Assembly (NCBI GenBank): GCA_031423615.1
Contig: JANPFV010000107.1
Location: 1-17,267, forward strand
Length of the DNA: 17,267 bases
Direction of reading: 5' to 3'
From: JADLGJ01 sp031423615
GTDB lineage: Bacteria > Omnitrophota > Gorgyraeia > Zapsychrales > JANLHA01
This document shows positions 6,818 to 14,288 of this stretch, one piece after another (position 1 is the stretch's first letter; every line of letters starts with the position of its first letter). The position numbers and the translations under genes are program-made. The notes below the pieces were generated by a model. That model had not been told where the DNA came from, searched no databases, and saw only the letters and a program-made list of their open reading frames with translations.

Positions 6818-8560
6818 ATGTCTTCCGACGCACACGCCGCTAATTCTCACGAAATGCCGTTTTGGCAAAAATATATTTTTTCCCAGGACCATAAAATCAT
6901 CGGCATTCAGTATGGAATCACCGCCTTGTTCTTTTTACTGTTTGGTTTTTTTCTCATGCTTTTGATGCGCTGGCAATTAGCCTTTCCCGGCCAGGAGCTT
7001 CCCCTGATTGGAAAATGGTTTGGCGAAGCCAACATGCCCGGAGGGGTCATGCTCCCGGAATTTTATAATCAGCTGGGAGCCATGCACGGCACCATCATGG
7101 TTTTTTTGGGTGTTGTTCCTCTCGCGGTAGGGGCTTTTGGAAATTATGTCGTGCCCTTGCAAATCGGTGCCCCGGACATGGCTTTTCCCAAATTGAATAT
7201 GGCCAGTTATTGGGCCTTTTTTTTAGGCGGGGTAGTGATGCTGGCCAGTTTTTTTGTACCCGGAGGCGCGGCCAATTCGGGATGGACATCCTATCCTCCT
7301 CTTGCCAATATCGCCACGGCCGGTCAAACGTGGTGGCTCGTCGGTATGGTTTTATTGATCACATCATCTCTTTTGGGTTCCGTTAATACGATCACGACTA
7401 TTTTTCAACTGCGCGCTCCCGGATTAAGCTTTTTTCGTTTGCCATTTTTTGTCTGGGCCCAGCTGGTAACGGGGTTTTTACTTCTGTTGGCCTTTCCGCC
7501 GCTGGAAGCGGCCGGGGTCATGCAGTTAATGGACCGGATTTTTCATACCAGTTTCTTTATGCCTAGCGGGTTAATGGTCAGCGGCCAGCCCTTGGCGATC
7601 AGCGGAGGGGGAAGCGTTCTTTTATGGCAGCATTTGTTTTGGTTTCTCGCCCATCCGGAAGTGTATGTTTTAATTTTACCGGCCATGGGAATTGTGACAG
7701 AAATCATCGTGAATAATACCCGCAAACCATTAAACGGCTATCGTTTAATGGTCTATTCATTGATCTTTTTGGGATTTATGTCGTTTATCGTCTGGGCCCA
7801 CCATATGTTTTTAACCGGGATGGGGACCGCGATCAGCGCCTTCTTCCAGGCCACGACCATGATTATTTCCATTCCCTCGGTAGTCATTCTTTCCTATTTG
7901 TTTTTGACCCTCTGGGGCGGCTCAATCCGCTACAATACACCCATGCTTTTTTCATTGGCTTTTCTGCCCATGTTTGGAATCGGCGGTTTGACCGGTCTTC
8001 CCTTAGGTTTGTCGGCGAGCGATATTCCTCTGCATGACACTTATTATGTCATCGCCCATTTCCATTATATTGTTGCCCCGGGAACGATTTTTGCACTTTT
8101 TGCAGGAATTTATTTTTGGTTTCCAAAAGCAACCGGCCGAAAAATGAACGAATTTTTAGGAAATTTACACTTTTGGCCGTCCTTGGTTTGCATGAACGTC
8201 ATTTTCATGCCGATGTTTATCCAAGGTTTGGTCGGTGTTTCCCGGCGATTGTATGACGGCGGAGCATCCTATGATTTCGCGCAAGGAGTTCTCCACCTCA
8301 ATAAACTGAGCACCTACGGCGCGTGGGGACTGGCGATCGCCCAAATTCCTTTCATCATTAATTTTTTTGGCAGCATCTTTAAAGGAGAAAAAGTCACATC
8401 CCGAAATCCCTGGGAAGCGACGACGCTGGAATGGGAAGCGCCCAATATTCCCGGACATGGTAATTTCGATCATGAATTAAAAGTTTACCGTGGACCCTAC
8501 GAGTACAGTGTCCCGGGGGCAGCTAAAGATTTCAGTCCGCAAGCCAGCGAAAAAATATAA
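6818..8560 (+). CDS. coxA: Cytochrome c oxidase subunit I (aa3-type, A-family heme-copper oxidase)
   Basis: The 580-residue catalytic membrane subunit that reduces O2 to water and pumps protons. Visible ligands: H90 (HGTIM, low-spin heme), H279 and Y283 in HPEVY (CuB and its cross-linked Tyr), H328-H329 (AHHM, CuB), H414 (high-spin heme) and H416 (low-spin heme) in AHFHY. E281 of HPEVY plus D120 and N127 in DMAFPKLN mark an intact D-channel, as in subfamily A1. The K-channel lysine appears replaced: IPSVVI aligns without gaps to VPTGIK, giving I357, with S354 in place of the Thr. About 12 membrane helices are expected. It starts 16 bp after the cupredoxin gene with a weak gcgagg ribosome-binding site. 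A soluble C-terminal tail of about 70 residues follows the last helix. Confidence 0.96.
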   Translation: MSSDAHAANSHEMPFWQKYIFSQDHKIIGIQYGITALFFLLFGFFLMLLMRWQLAFPGQELPLIGKWFGEANMPGGVMLPEFYNQLGAMHGTIMVFLGVVPLAVGAFGNYVVPLQIGAPDMAFPKLNMASYWAFFLGGVVMLASFFVPGGAANSGWTSYPPLANIATAGQTWWLVGMVLLITSSLLGSVNTITTIFQLRAPGLSFFRLPFFVWAQLVTGFLLLLAFPPLEAAGVMQLMDRIFHTSFFMPSGLMVSGQPLAISGGGSVLLWQHLFWFLAHPEVYVLILPAMGIVTEIIVNNTRKPLNGYRLMVYSLIFLGFMSFIVWAHHMFLTGMGTAISAFFQATTMIISIPSVVILSYLFLTLWGGSIRYNTPMLFSLAFLPMFGIGGLTGLPLGLSASDIPLHDTYYVIAHFHYIVAPGTIFALFAGIYFWFPKATGRKMNEFLGNLHFWPSLVCMNVIFMPMFIQGLVGVSRRLYDGGASYDFAQGVLHLNKLSTYGAWGLAIAQIPFIINFFGSIFKGEKVTSRNPWEATTLEWEAPNIPGHGNFDHELKVYRGPYEYSVPGAAKDFSPQASEKI

Positions 8561-8600
8561 ATTAAAATCCCAGATACACAAAAATAAAAAAGGAAAGATA

Positions 8601-9200
8601 ATGTCGACAGGTGAAATTCCCTATATTGTAAAACCCCGCGCCGATACGGGACTTTACAATGCCAAGCTCGGAATCTGGCTTTTTTTAGCGTCGGAAGTGA
8701 TGCTTTTCGGCGCATTGTTTTCTTCCTACATTCTTCTGCGCGTCGGGGCTACGGATTGGCCGCGGGGAGCCAGCATTCTTTCCGTTCCATTAGGAGCGTT
8801 AAACACGACCTTTCTTATCACGTCGAGCTTGACCATTATCTTGTCCTGGATCGCTTTGCGAATGAAGGATCTGCCCAAATTTAAAATTTATATGGGCGTG
8901 ACAATTCTTTTGGCGCTGGCCTTTTTGGGGATTAAGGCTTACGAATACAGCCTGAAATTCCAGCACCATCTGTTTCCTTCAAAAAGCACCTTCATGGCCG
9001 TTTACTTCACCTTGACCGGTCTGCATGCCTGTCATATTATTGGCGGAGTCATTGTCAACAGCTATCTGTGGGGGCCGGGCAGCCGGATGTGGAAGACCGA
9101 TCCTGAACGTTTTACCAATCGCATTGAGATTGCGGGATTGTACTGGCATTTTGTCGATTTGGTGTGGCTTTTTCTTTTTCCCGTTTTGTATTTACTTTAA
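8601..9200 (+). CDS. coxC: Cytochrome c oxidase subunit III
   Basis: A 199-residue membrane protein with about five helices, the short bacterial form lacking the first two helices of the seven-helix version. Family signatures are WLFLASEVMLFG (with E32 in the membrane), TGLHACHIIGG and the C-terminal GLYWHFVDLVWLFLF. Subunit III stabilises the D-channel entrance and active site of subunit I. The ATG at 8601 is chosen over an upstream in-frame ATG at 8490, which would lie inside coxA. AGGAAAG at 8591-8597 provides the ribosome-binding site and the protein then starts at the usual family position. The gap to coxA is 40 bp of A-rich sequence. Confidence 0.94.
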   Translation: MSTGEIPYIVKPRADTGLYNAKLGIWLFLASEVMLFGALFSSYILLRVGATDWPRGASILSVPLGALNTTFLITSSLTIILSWIALRMKDLPKFKIYMGVTILLALAFLGIKAYEYSLKFQHHLFPSKSTFMAVYFTLTGLHACHIIGGVIVNSYLWGPGSRMWKTDPERFTNRIEIAGLYWHFVDLVWLFLFPVLYLL

Positions 9201-9259
9201 TGAGCGGTCATTTCTTTGCACTTAAGACCGTCATCAGAAAATGACAATAAAGAGGGTTT

Positions 9260-9628
9260 ATGGACGCAACAAAGGTTGAAGAAATAAAAAAGGAAATCCG
9301 GGGGTATTACCTGATCTTCGCAGGATTGGTTTCGCTGAGTCTTGTCACTGTAGGTATTTATTATTTGCATCTCCCTTTAGGGTTTGCGGTCTTTTGTGCG
9401 CTTTTGATCGCCGCACTGCAGGTCTTTTTAGCCGCGGGATATTTTATGCATTTGATCTCCGAAAAAATGATCATTCTCTATGGGGTCCTGGCTTTGACAG
9501 CCTGTTTCGCCATTGCCGAACTGGCCTTACCCAGCATTGAACATCACAATCCTATTACCGGGACAATTCATCATCAGGAAAAGCATCACGAACCGGTCAG
9601 CGAAACGGAGACGCATCATGTCCCTTAA
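9260..9628 (+). CDS. coxD: Cytochrome c oxidase subunit IV, prokaryotic type
   Basis: A 122-residue protein with three membrane helices (about 17-37, 43-65 and 70-91). The segment ALQVFLAAGYFMHLISEK is the signature of the prokaryotic COX4 family: a helix ending with YFMHL and a charged loop. The C-terminal tail from about 95 is rich in His (HH, HHQEKHH, HH), unusual for the family and possibly a weak metal-binding tail (inference). AGAGGG at 9251-9256 precedes the ATG. The 59-bp gap after coxC holds a small inverted repeat (CGGTC 9205-9209 with GACCG 9226-9230). The gene overlaps the next small gene by 11 nt. Confidence 0.88.
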   Translation: MDATKVEEIKKEIRGYYLIFAGLVSLSLVTVGIYYLHLPLGFAVFCALLIAALQVFLAAGYFMHLISEKMIILYGVLALTACFAIAELALPSIEHHNPITGTIHHQEKHHEPVSETETHHVP

Positions 9629-9818
9629 AGATTTTCATATCGTGTTTATTATTGCGGCGATTATTTTGTCAATTGGGTTTGGGGTCTGGGCTTTAAATAA
9701 TTACGGCCAGCCATCGACACCGGCGTTACGCGCGACAGCCGCAGGCTCCTTTACGGCGGCGGTAGCTTTATCGATCTATTGCGTTTCCTTTATCCGGAAA
9801 ATGAAAGTAAAAAATTGA
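9618..9818 (+). CDS. Small two-helix membrane protein of the oxidase operon, unknown function
   Basis: A 66-residue protein that I do not recognise as a named family. It has two predicted membrane segments, about residues 7-27 (IVFIIAAIILSIGFGVWAL) and 39-60, joined by a short polar loop NNYGQPSTPALRAT, and a basic end (IRKMKVKN). The ATG at 9618 lies inside coxD in another frame, after a CGGAGACG ribosome-binding site, and its stop TGA overlaps the next ATG (TGATG at 9816-9820). The tight packing argues that it is translated with the oxidase and acts as an accessory subunit or assembly factor. That role is inferred from context only. Confidence 0.75.
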   Translation: MSLKDFHIVFIIAAIILSIGFGVWALNNYGQPSTPALRATAAGSFTAAVALSIYCVSFIRKMKVKN

Positions 9819-10045
9819 TGTCCTTTAAAAAAATCTATATATGTGTTTTGGCAATTCCCCTCATTTTCAAGGCCCCTGCGGTCTGGGCTTGCAGCATGTG
9901 TTTTAAAGACCCCAGCACATCCGTGACCAGTGGAATCAAACTGGCGGCGTTCACCTTGCTCGGGGCTTTGTTTATTGTCTTCGGGGCATTCTTAAAATTT
10001 ATTTGGGGGTTTCAAAAGCGCAGCCAGACGATGAGTCAACCGTAA
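9818..10045 (+). CDS. Small exported CxxC membrane protein of the oxidase operon
   Basis: A 75-residue protein with a signal-peptide-like N-terminus (residues 1-24, ending AVWA), then C25-S-M-C28-F-K-D-P immediately after the probable cleavage site, then a membrane helix at about 40-63 and a basic cytoplasmic tail (QKRSQTMSQP). The CxxC would face the periplasm next to the membrane. I recall similar short proteins with a CxxCF...S..T.G pattern near oxidase genes of other phyla, but have no name for them. Start and previous stop share TGATG. The placement directly before the CuA subunit gene, together with the CxxC, suggests copper delivery or thiol redox during CuA assembly (inference). A lipoprotein is unlikely because Trp precedes the Ala-Cys. 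Confidence 0.75.
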   Translation: MSFKKIYICVLAIPLIFKAPAVWACSMCFKDPSTSVTSGIKLAAFTLLGALFIVFGAFLKFIWGFQKRSQTMSQP

Positions 10046-10076
10046 GCCCCTTTAAGGAAATGAAGGAAATTTTATT

Positions 10077-10856
10077 ATGGATTTTGTAAAGCTTTTCCCT
10101 TTGACGCCCGTAGCTTCTGCTCACGGTCAGGAAATTGACCTGCTCATTTATCTGGTTCATGCTCTGATGCTTGTTCTTTTTATCGGCTGGGGAATTTATT
10201 TCATTCTCGTTTTGTTCCGTTTTAATAAACGCAAAAACCCCAATGCCAACTATCTGGGTATCCAGAGCCACACATCGAGCTATATCGAAATTGCCGTGGC
10301 CCTTTTCGAAGCTTTCTTACTGATCGGCTTTTCCATTCCTTTTTGGGCCAAACAGATCAATACCTTTCCCACCCGCACCGATACAATGGAAATCCGGATC
10401 GTCGCTGAGCAATTCGCCTGGAACGTGCATTATCCCGGGCCCGACGGAAAATTCGGCAAAAGCGACCCCAAACTTTTCGACAAACAATCCAATCCTCTGG
10501 CTCTTGATCGCACGGACCCGACAGGAAAAGATGATGTTGTCACCATAAACCAGCTATATCTTCCGATAGGCCGCCCGGTTATCATTCATTTGACAAGCCG
10601 GGATGTCATCCACAGTTTTGGAATTCCCAATATGCGTGTTAAACAGGATGTCATTCCCAGTTTGAGCATTCCTTTGTGGTTTACTCCCACCCGAAGCGGC
10701 CAATATGAAATCGCCTGCGCCCAGCTTTGCGGGATCGGTCATTACCGGATGCGCGGTTTTGTGACCGTGCAGAGCCAGGCCGATTTCGACAAATGGCTCA
10801 GTGACCAAGCCGCGGCCAATAGCGCCAGCGGCAGCGGCGATGATTTCTGGAATTAA
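10077..10856 (+). CDS. coxB: Cytochrome c oxidase subunit II (CuA subunit)
   Basis: A 259-residue protein with two N-terminal membrane helices (about 25-47 and 68-91) and a periplasmic cupredoxin domain holding the binuclear CuA centre that takes electrons from the external donor. CuA ligands are H179 (VIHSFG), C214, C218, H222 and M225 in CAQLCGIGHYRM. The usual Glu between the two Cys is Q216, tolerable because that residue binds through its backbone. The aromatic electron-entry patch lies in EQFAWNVHYPG. There is no cytochrome c domain fused at the C-terminus, which ends in a Ser/Gly/Ala-rich stretch. AAGGAA lies upstream of ATG 10077. It is encoded after, not before, subunits I, III and IV. 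Confidence 0.95.
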   Translation: MDFVKLFPLTPVASAHGQEIDLLIYLVHALMLVLFIGWGIYFILVLFRFNKRKNPNANYLGIQSHTSSYIEIAVALFEAFLLIGFSIPFWAKQINTFPTRTDTMEIRIVAEQFAWNVHYPGPDGKFGKSDPKLFDKQSNPLALDRTDPTGKDDVVTINQLYLPIGRPVIIHLTSRDVIHSFGIPNMRVKQDVIPSLSIPLWFTPTRSGQYEIACAQLCGIGHYRMRGFVTVQSQADFDKWLSDQAAANSASGSGDDFWN

Positions 10857-10880
10857 TCAACTCAACACAAATGGCCGTTT

Positions 10881-11876
10881 ATGAATGATGAAAGAAAAAA
10901 ATTAATTTTGCGGCATCTTTCCAAAGTGACGTGTGCGGCCACGGTCTTTTTGATTTTTGCCGGGGGGCTTGTGACCAGCACCGGTTCGGGATTGGCCGTA
11001 CCCGACTGGCCTTTATCCTATGGGATGGCTTTCCCGCCCATGGTCGGAGGAGTATTTTATGAACATGGACACCGGCTGGTGGCGAGTACGGTGGGCCTGT
11101 TGACTCTTGTTTTAGCGATCTTGACGACCCGGTTTGAAAAGCGCCGCTGGGTGAAAGTTTTGGCTTTTGTCGCTTTAGGCACCGTGATGGCGCAAGGGAT
11201 CCTCGGAGGGATAACCGTAAAATTCTTTTTACCCCTATGGGTTTCCGTAAGTCACGGGATATTGGCGCAGACTTTTTTGCTTATCACAGTTTTTCTTTCT
11301 TACAGCTTTTCGCGCGAGCGAGAGAATCGTTCTCAAGAAATTTATCTACCGCAGCGAAAAAAATTGCTAGCCGCTTTGGTCCTTATTTATTTTATTTATC
11401 TGCAATTGTTTTTCGGTGCTATCATGCGTCATACCCATTCCGGCTTGGCCATTCCCGATTTTCCGACGATGGGAGGGGAGTGGCTGCCGCGCTTTGATCT
11501 GACCATGCTTTACACGATCAATGCACAACGTTTTGATATGAATTTGCCGCCCGTAGGACTCGCCCATGTGATGATCCATTTCATCCACCGCTTTACGGCC
11601 TTGATACTCGTGGGGCTGGTATTTTTTATAAATTTTATTTTTAAGACAGCGTCGGGTGAAAACGTCCGTGTGCGGCAAACCCTTAATATTTTGAATATTT
11701 TAATGATTTTCCAAATAACTTTAGGAATCACAACCGTGCTTTCACACAAGGAATACCATGTGACCAGCCTGCACGTCGTGACCGGGGCGGTTATTTTGGC
11801 GTGTTCTTTGCTTTTATTCCTGCGCTCCGCTCCGGTTCAGATTAAACCTTTAAAAAAAATACTTTTCAATTCCTAA
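10881..11876 (+). CDS. ctaA: Heme A synthase (COX15/CtaA family)
   Basis: A 331-residue polytopic membrane enzyme (about eight helices) that oxidises the C8 methyl of heme O to the formyl group of heme A, the cofactor of the neighbouring oxidase. The duplicated four-helix architecture is clear: GGLVTSTGSGLAVPDWP in the first half and GAIMRHTHSGLAIPDFP in the second. Heme-ligand histidines are visible as H62/H64 (EHGHR), H125 (SHGILAQ), H233/H236 (IHFIHR) and H298 (SLHVV). The extracellular Cys pair of the Bacillus enzyme is absent. The ribosome-binding site is weak. The stop is followed after 1 nt by the ctaB start. Confidence 0.93.
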   Translation: MNDERKKLILRHLSKVTCAATVFLIFAGGLVTSTGSGLAVPDWPLSYGMAFPPMVGGVFYEHGHRLVASTVGLLTLVLAILTTRFEKRRWVKVLAFVALGTVMAQGILGGITVKFFLPLWVSVSHGILAQTFLLITVFLSYSFSRERENRSQEIYLPQRKKLLAALVLIYFIYLQLFFGAIMRHTHSGLAIPDFPTMGGEWLPRFDLTMLYTINAQRFDMNLPPVGLAHVMIHFIHRFTALILVGLVFFINFIFKTASGENVRVRQTLNILNILMIFQITLGITTVLSHKEYHVTSLHVVTGAVILACSLLLFLRSAPVQIKPLKKILFNS

Positions 11877-11877
11877 A

Positions 11878-12750
11878 ATGAACTCACATACCAAAAAAAT
11901 TATTTCCGGCTATTTTGAATTGACCAAGCCGCGTATTCTGTCCATGGTCCTATTGACCACCGCTCTGGGTTATTTTCTCGGCGCAGCCAAAGGATGGGCC
12001 TGGAATGTCGCGACCTATCTTTTACTGGGAACCAGTCTCGTATGCGCCGGGGCCGCCGCCTTAAACCATTATTTAGAACGGGATATCGACCAAAAAATGC
12101 TGCGCACCCGCAACCGGCCTATCCCGCAAGGCACCATTGCCCCTCATGATGCCATGCTTTTCGGGATCATTCTTATTCTCGCAGGGGTCTTTTTATTGTT
12201 TTGGAAAGTCAATCTGCTCACATCCTTTTTAAGTCTTTTGACCGCCTTTTTATATGTTCTGGTTTACACGCCTTTAAAACGGCTCAGCTGGCTTAATACC
12301 ACAATCGGGGCTATTCCGGGGGCGTTGCCGCCTTTAGGCGGGTGGGCCGCCGCAACGGGTGAATTGTCTTGCGGAGGCTGGGTGCTTTTTCTCATTTTGT
12401 TTATCTGGCAGCATCCCCATTTTTATTCCATTGCCTGGATGTTCCGGGAAGACTATAAACGCGGCGGGCTTAAAATGCTTCCCGTTGTCGATCCCGACGG
12501 GAAAAGCACCTTTCGCCAGATTATCATTTTTTCGATTCTCATGCTTTTGACCGCCGCACTACCCTTCATTATTGGGATGTCAGGTAAAATTTATCTGACC
12601 GGCGCTATTATTTTAAGCCTGATATTTTTTCTTTCCGGGCTTAAACTGGCGACGACGAAAACGATTCCCGATGCCAGATTGCTTTTACAAAACTCCATTG
12701 TCTATCTGCCGGTTCTATTGATTTTAATTTTGCTGGATGCAAAATTCTAA
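11878..12750 (+). CDS. ctaB: Protoheme IX farnesyltransferase (heme O synthase)
   Basis: A 290-residue UbiA-superfamily prenyltransferase with about nine helices that adds a farnesyl group to heme B to make heme O, the substrate of the preceding heme A synthase. The first Mg-diphosphate motif is N63-HYLERDID-QKMLRTRNRP, with Glu67 where Asp is frequent, then D69 and D71. Other signatures are YTPLKRLSWLNTTIGAIPGA and, in the second half, WQHPHFYSIAWMFREDYKRG followed by MLPVVDPDG. The gene begins 1 nt after ctaA and overlaps the SCO gene by 14 nt if the latter starts at 12737. The order ctaA-ctaB matches the two consecutive steps of heme A synthesis. Confidence 0.95.
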   Translation: MNSHTKKIISGYFELTKPRILSMVLLTTALGYFLGAAKGWAWNVATYLLLGTSLVCAGAAALNHYLERDIDQKMLRTRNRPIPQGTIAPHDAMLFGIILILAGVFLLFWKVNLLTSFLSLLTAFLYVLVYTPLKRLSWLNTTIGAIPGALPPLGGWAAATGELSCGGWVLFLILFIWQHPHFYSIAWMFREDYKRGGLKMLPVVDPDGKSTFRQIIIFSILMLLTAALPFIIGMSGKIYLTGAIILSLIFFLSGLKLATTKTIPDARLLLQNSIVYLPVLLILILLDAKF

Positions 12751-13342
12751 AATGAAAAAGTCGCCTTTAAGACTCCTTATTCTCATTCTGGCCGGCTTTT
12801 TAGTTTTGCTCATCGCACTCAAAATCCAATACCCGCAAAAGCAACCGTCTTTGCCGGTCATCTTTAACGTCACGGATTTTGAACTCACGGATTCAACGGA
12901 TCATCCCTTTGCCAGCACCCAGCTCAAAGGGAAAGTCTGGGTGGCCCATTTTTTCTTTACATCTTGTTCGGGGATGTGTCCCATTACAACCAACAAACTG
13001 GCCGCCCTCTACCGTTCCTACAAAATCGACAAACGAGTGGCCTTTGTATCGATATCGGTCAATCCCGCCAATGATACACCGGCCGTCCTCACACAATACG
13101 CCCTACGCTACAATGCCGATCCTCAGCAATGGCATTTTCTCACCGGACCAGACAGCAAAATCCAGGACATTTCGGAAAAAGTTTTTAAAGTTGGAACCGT
13201 TGATGAACCGGTCTTTCACAGCGGTTATTTTATTTTAGTCGACAAGCAGGGAAGGGTACGCGGTTATTATGACGGGATGGACAATAAGGGCACACCCCAA
13301 TTATTTCGCGACATTGCTTTTTTGCTCAAGGAAAAATCCTGA
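12737..13342 (+). CDS. SCO1/SenC/PrrC-type copper chaperone for CuA assembly
   Basis: A 201-residue thioredoxin-fold protein anchored by one N-terminal helix (about residues 12-28) and facing the periplasm. The copper-binding residues are C77 and C81 in SCSGMCPIT (CxxxC) and H161 in VFHSGYF, the complete SCO set. The following SVNPANDTP and LVDKQGRVRGYYDG are typical of the family. SCO proteins insert copper into, or reduce the cysteines of, the CuA site of CoxB. The ATG at 12737 overlaps ctaB. An ATG at 12752, just after the ctaB stop, is an alternative that removes five residues, and neither has a clear ribosome-binding site. The stop overlaps the next start in TGATG. Confidence 0.92.
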   Translation: MQNSKMKKSPLRLLILILAGFLVLLIALKIQYPQKQPSLPVIFNVTDFELTDSTDHPFASTQLKGKVWVAHFFFTSCSGMCPITTNKLAALYRSYKIDKRVAFVSISVNPANDTPAVLTQYALRYNADPQQWHFLTGPDSKIQDISEKVFKVGTVDEPVFHSGYFILVDKQGRVRGYYDGMDNKGTPQLFRDIAFLLKEKS

Positions 13343-13764
13343 TGACCGCCGCTATTCTTCCGACAATAAATGCCTCTTTAAACTTTCTCGCCGGAATTTT
13401 GCTTTTTTGCGGGTGGCTCGCTATCCGAAGAAAGAACAAAGTCCTGCATCAGCGTTTGATGGCTTGGGCCTTGGTCTGCTCGACTTTTTTTCTGATCAGT
13501 TACGTAACCTATCACGCCCTGAAAAAAGGGGTGGTCACTCATTATCAAGGCACAGGAATAAGCCGCACGATATATTTCTTTATTCTTTCCACCCATACAC
13601 CTTTGGCGATGATCATTGTGCCATTCAGTTTGCTGGCGGTCCGCCATGCTTTAAAGGGAGAATATTCTCGGCACACCAAAATAACGCGCTGGCTTTTACC
13701 GGTTTGGATGTATGTTTCCGTGACGGGGGTTGTGATTTACTTCATGCTGTATGTCTGGAAATAA
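13342..13764 (+). CDS. DUF420 membrane protein (CtaM/YozB-like oxidase maturation factor)
   Basis: A 140-residue protein with four membrane helices: about 7-26, 41-58, 80-103 and 116-138. Features recalled from DUF420 are INASLNFLAGILL, a Lys-x-x-x-His-x-x-x-Met step before helix 2 (NKVLHQRLM), THTPLAMIIVPF with a central His, and HTKITRWLLPVWMYVSVTGV near the end. In Staphylococcus aureus the DUF420 protein CtaM is needed for function of an aa3-type oxidase. The same maturation role fits here, as the last gene of an oxidase operon after the SCO gene. Its start overlaps the SCO stop (TGATG) and its stop abuts the stop of the convergent gene on the other strand. Confidence 0.85.
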   Translation: MTAAILPTINASLNFLAGILLFCGWLAIRRKNKVLHQRLMAWALVCSTFFLISYVTYHALKKGVVTHYQGTGISRTIYFFILSTHTPLAMIIVPFSLLAVRHALKGEYSRHTKITRWLLPVWMYVSVTGVVIYFMLYVWK

Positions 13765-14103
13765 TTACACGCCGCGGGCGTGAGGGGCAAAGACTTTGAT
13801 AAAAGATCGCTTTAAAAACCTTCCTATCTTTTTTTCCTTTTCCCAAAAGAATTCAAATTGCCCCAAGATCGTTCCCCAAATCAGAAGAAAAATCTGATAA
13901 ATCGGCGGGATAAGAGGGATGTAGACGAGGATTTTAATCCACAGTGGCGTCTGTTTAGTAAGGCCCAAAAAATGAAAAATGGGCGGCCGGCAAACGGAAA
14001 TCATGGAACCGGCCAAAGAAAAGGTGAGCATGATCATGACAAAATCCCAATTGCTCTGGATGCCCCATTTGGACTTCCATTTTTCCACCCATTTTATAGC
14101 CAT
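13765..14103 (-). CDS. Small membrane protein (DUF6787-like), last gene of a four-gene operon
   Basis: A 112-residue protein with two membrane segments, about residues 20-38 (DFVMIMLTFSLAGSMISV) and 55-78 (IKILVYIPLIPPIYQIFLLIWG). The pattern WGIQSNW, KPIFHxLG-like RPPIFHFLGL, WIKI, then IWGTILGQFEFFWEKEKK is one I associate with the DUF6787 family of unknown function. The family label is from memory. Aggaa before ATG 14103 overlaps the stop of the upstream gene (8-nt gap). The stop TAA abuts that of the plus-strand DUF420 gene. Its function is unknown. Confidence 0.75.
   Translation of the reverse strand: MAIKWVEKWKSKWGIQSNWDFVMIMLTFSLAGSMISVCRPPIFHFLGLTKQTPLWIKILVYIPLIPPIYQIFLLIWGTILGQFEFFWEKEKKIGRFLKRSFIKVFAPHARGV
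13768..13782. terminator. GC-rich hairpin at the convergent gene junction
   Basis: CACGCC (13768-13773) and GGCGTG (13777-13782) form a perfect 6-bp GC-rich stem with a GCG loop, in the last codons of the minus-strand gene. Reading the minus strand, it is followed by TAATTATTT, weakly U-rich, so it may stop the minus-strand transcript. On the plus strand no T-run follows. It is the only terminator-like structure between the two operons. Confidence 0.35.
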
Positions 14104-14111
14104 GACGATTC

Positions 14112-14288
14112 CTAAACGTTGCGTAGACCATGATAATAAAATAAAAGAAAATATATACCTACGACAAGGACCACCACCGCCGAAATAGCGAGAACATAAA
14201 TCATCTTCAAAAATCCATCGGCGCCCGTATCAAATTTAAGAATCATGCGGAGCTTTTGCGGGTCAGGGTTATTTTGAGGACAGCTCAT
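14112..14288 (-). CDS. 58-residue single-helix membrane protein
   Basis: It starts MSCPQNNPDPQKLRMILKFD and has a single membrane helix at about residues 29-53, ending YYHGLRNV. I do not recognise the family. The start at 14288 is chosen because ATGA overlaps the stop of the upstream gene (14285-14288), a typical coupled arrangement. The longer frame reaching 14354 would run through the upstream gene. The N-terminal half is polar with no motif that suggests a reaction. It is part of a four-gene cluster of membrane proteins. Confidence 0.6.
   Translation of the reverse strand: MSCPQNNPDPQKLRMILKFDTGADGFLKMIYVLAISAVVVLVVGIYFLLFYYHGLRNV

Noticed and set aside
13269..13799. 176-codon plus-strand frame over the SCO/DUF420 junction
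   Set aside because: It covers two genes with strong family signatures in other frames, and its own product is rich in Arg/Cys/Phe with no helices or motifs.
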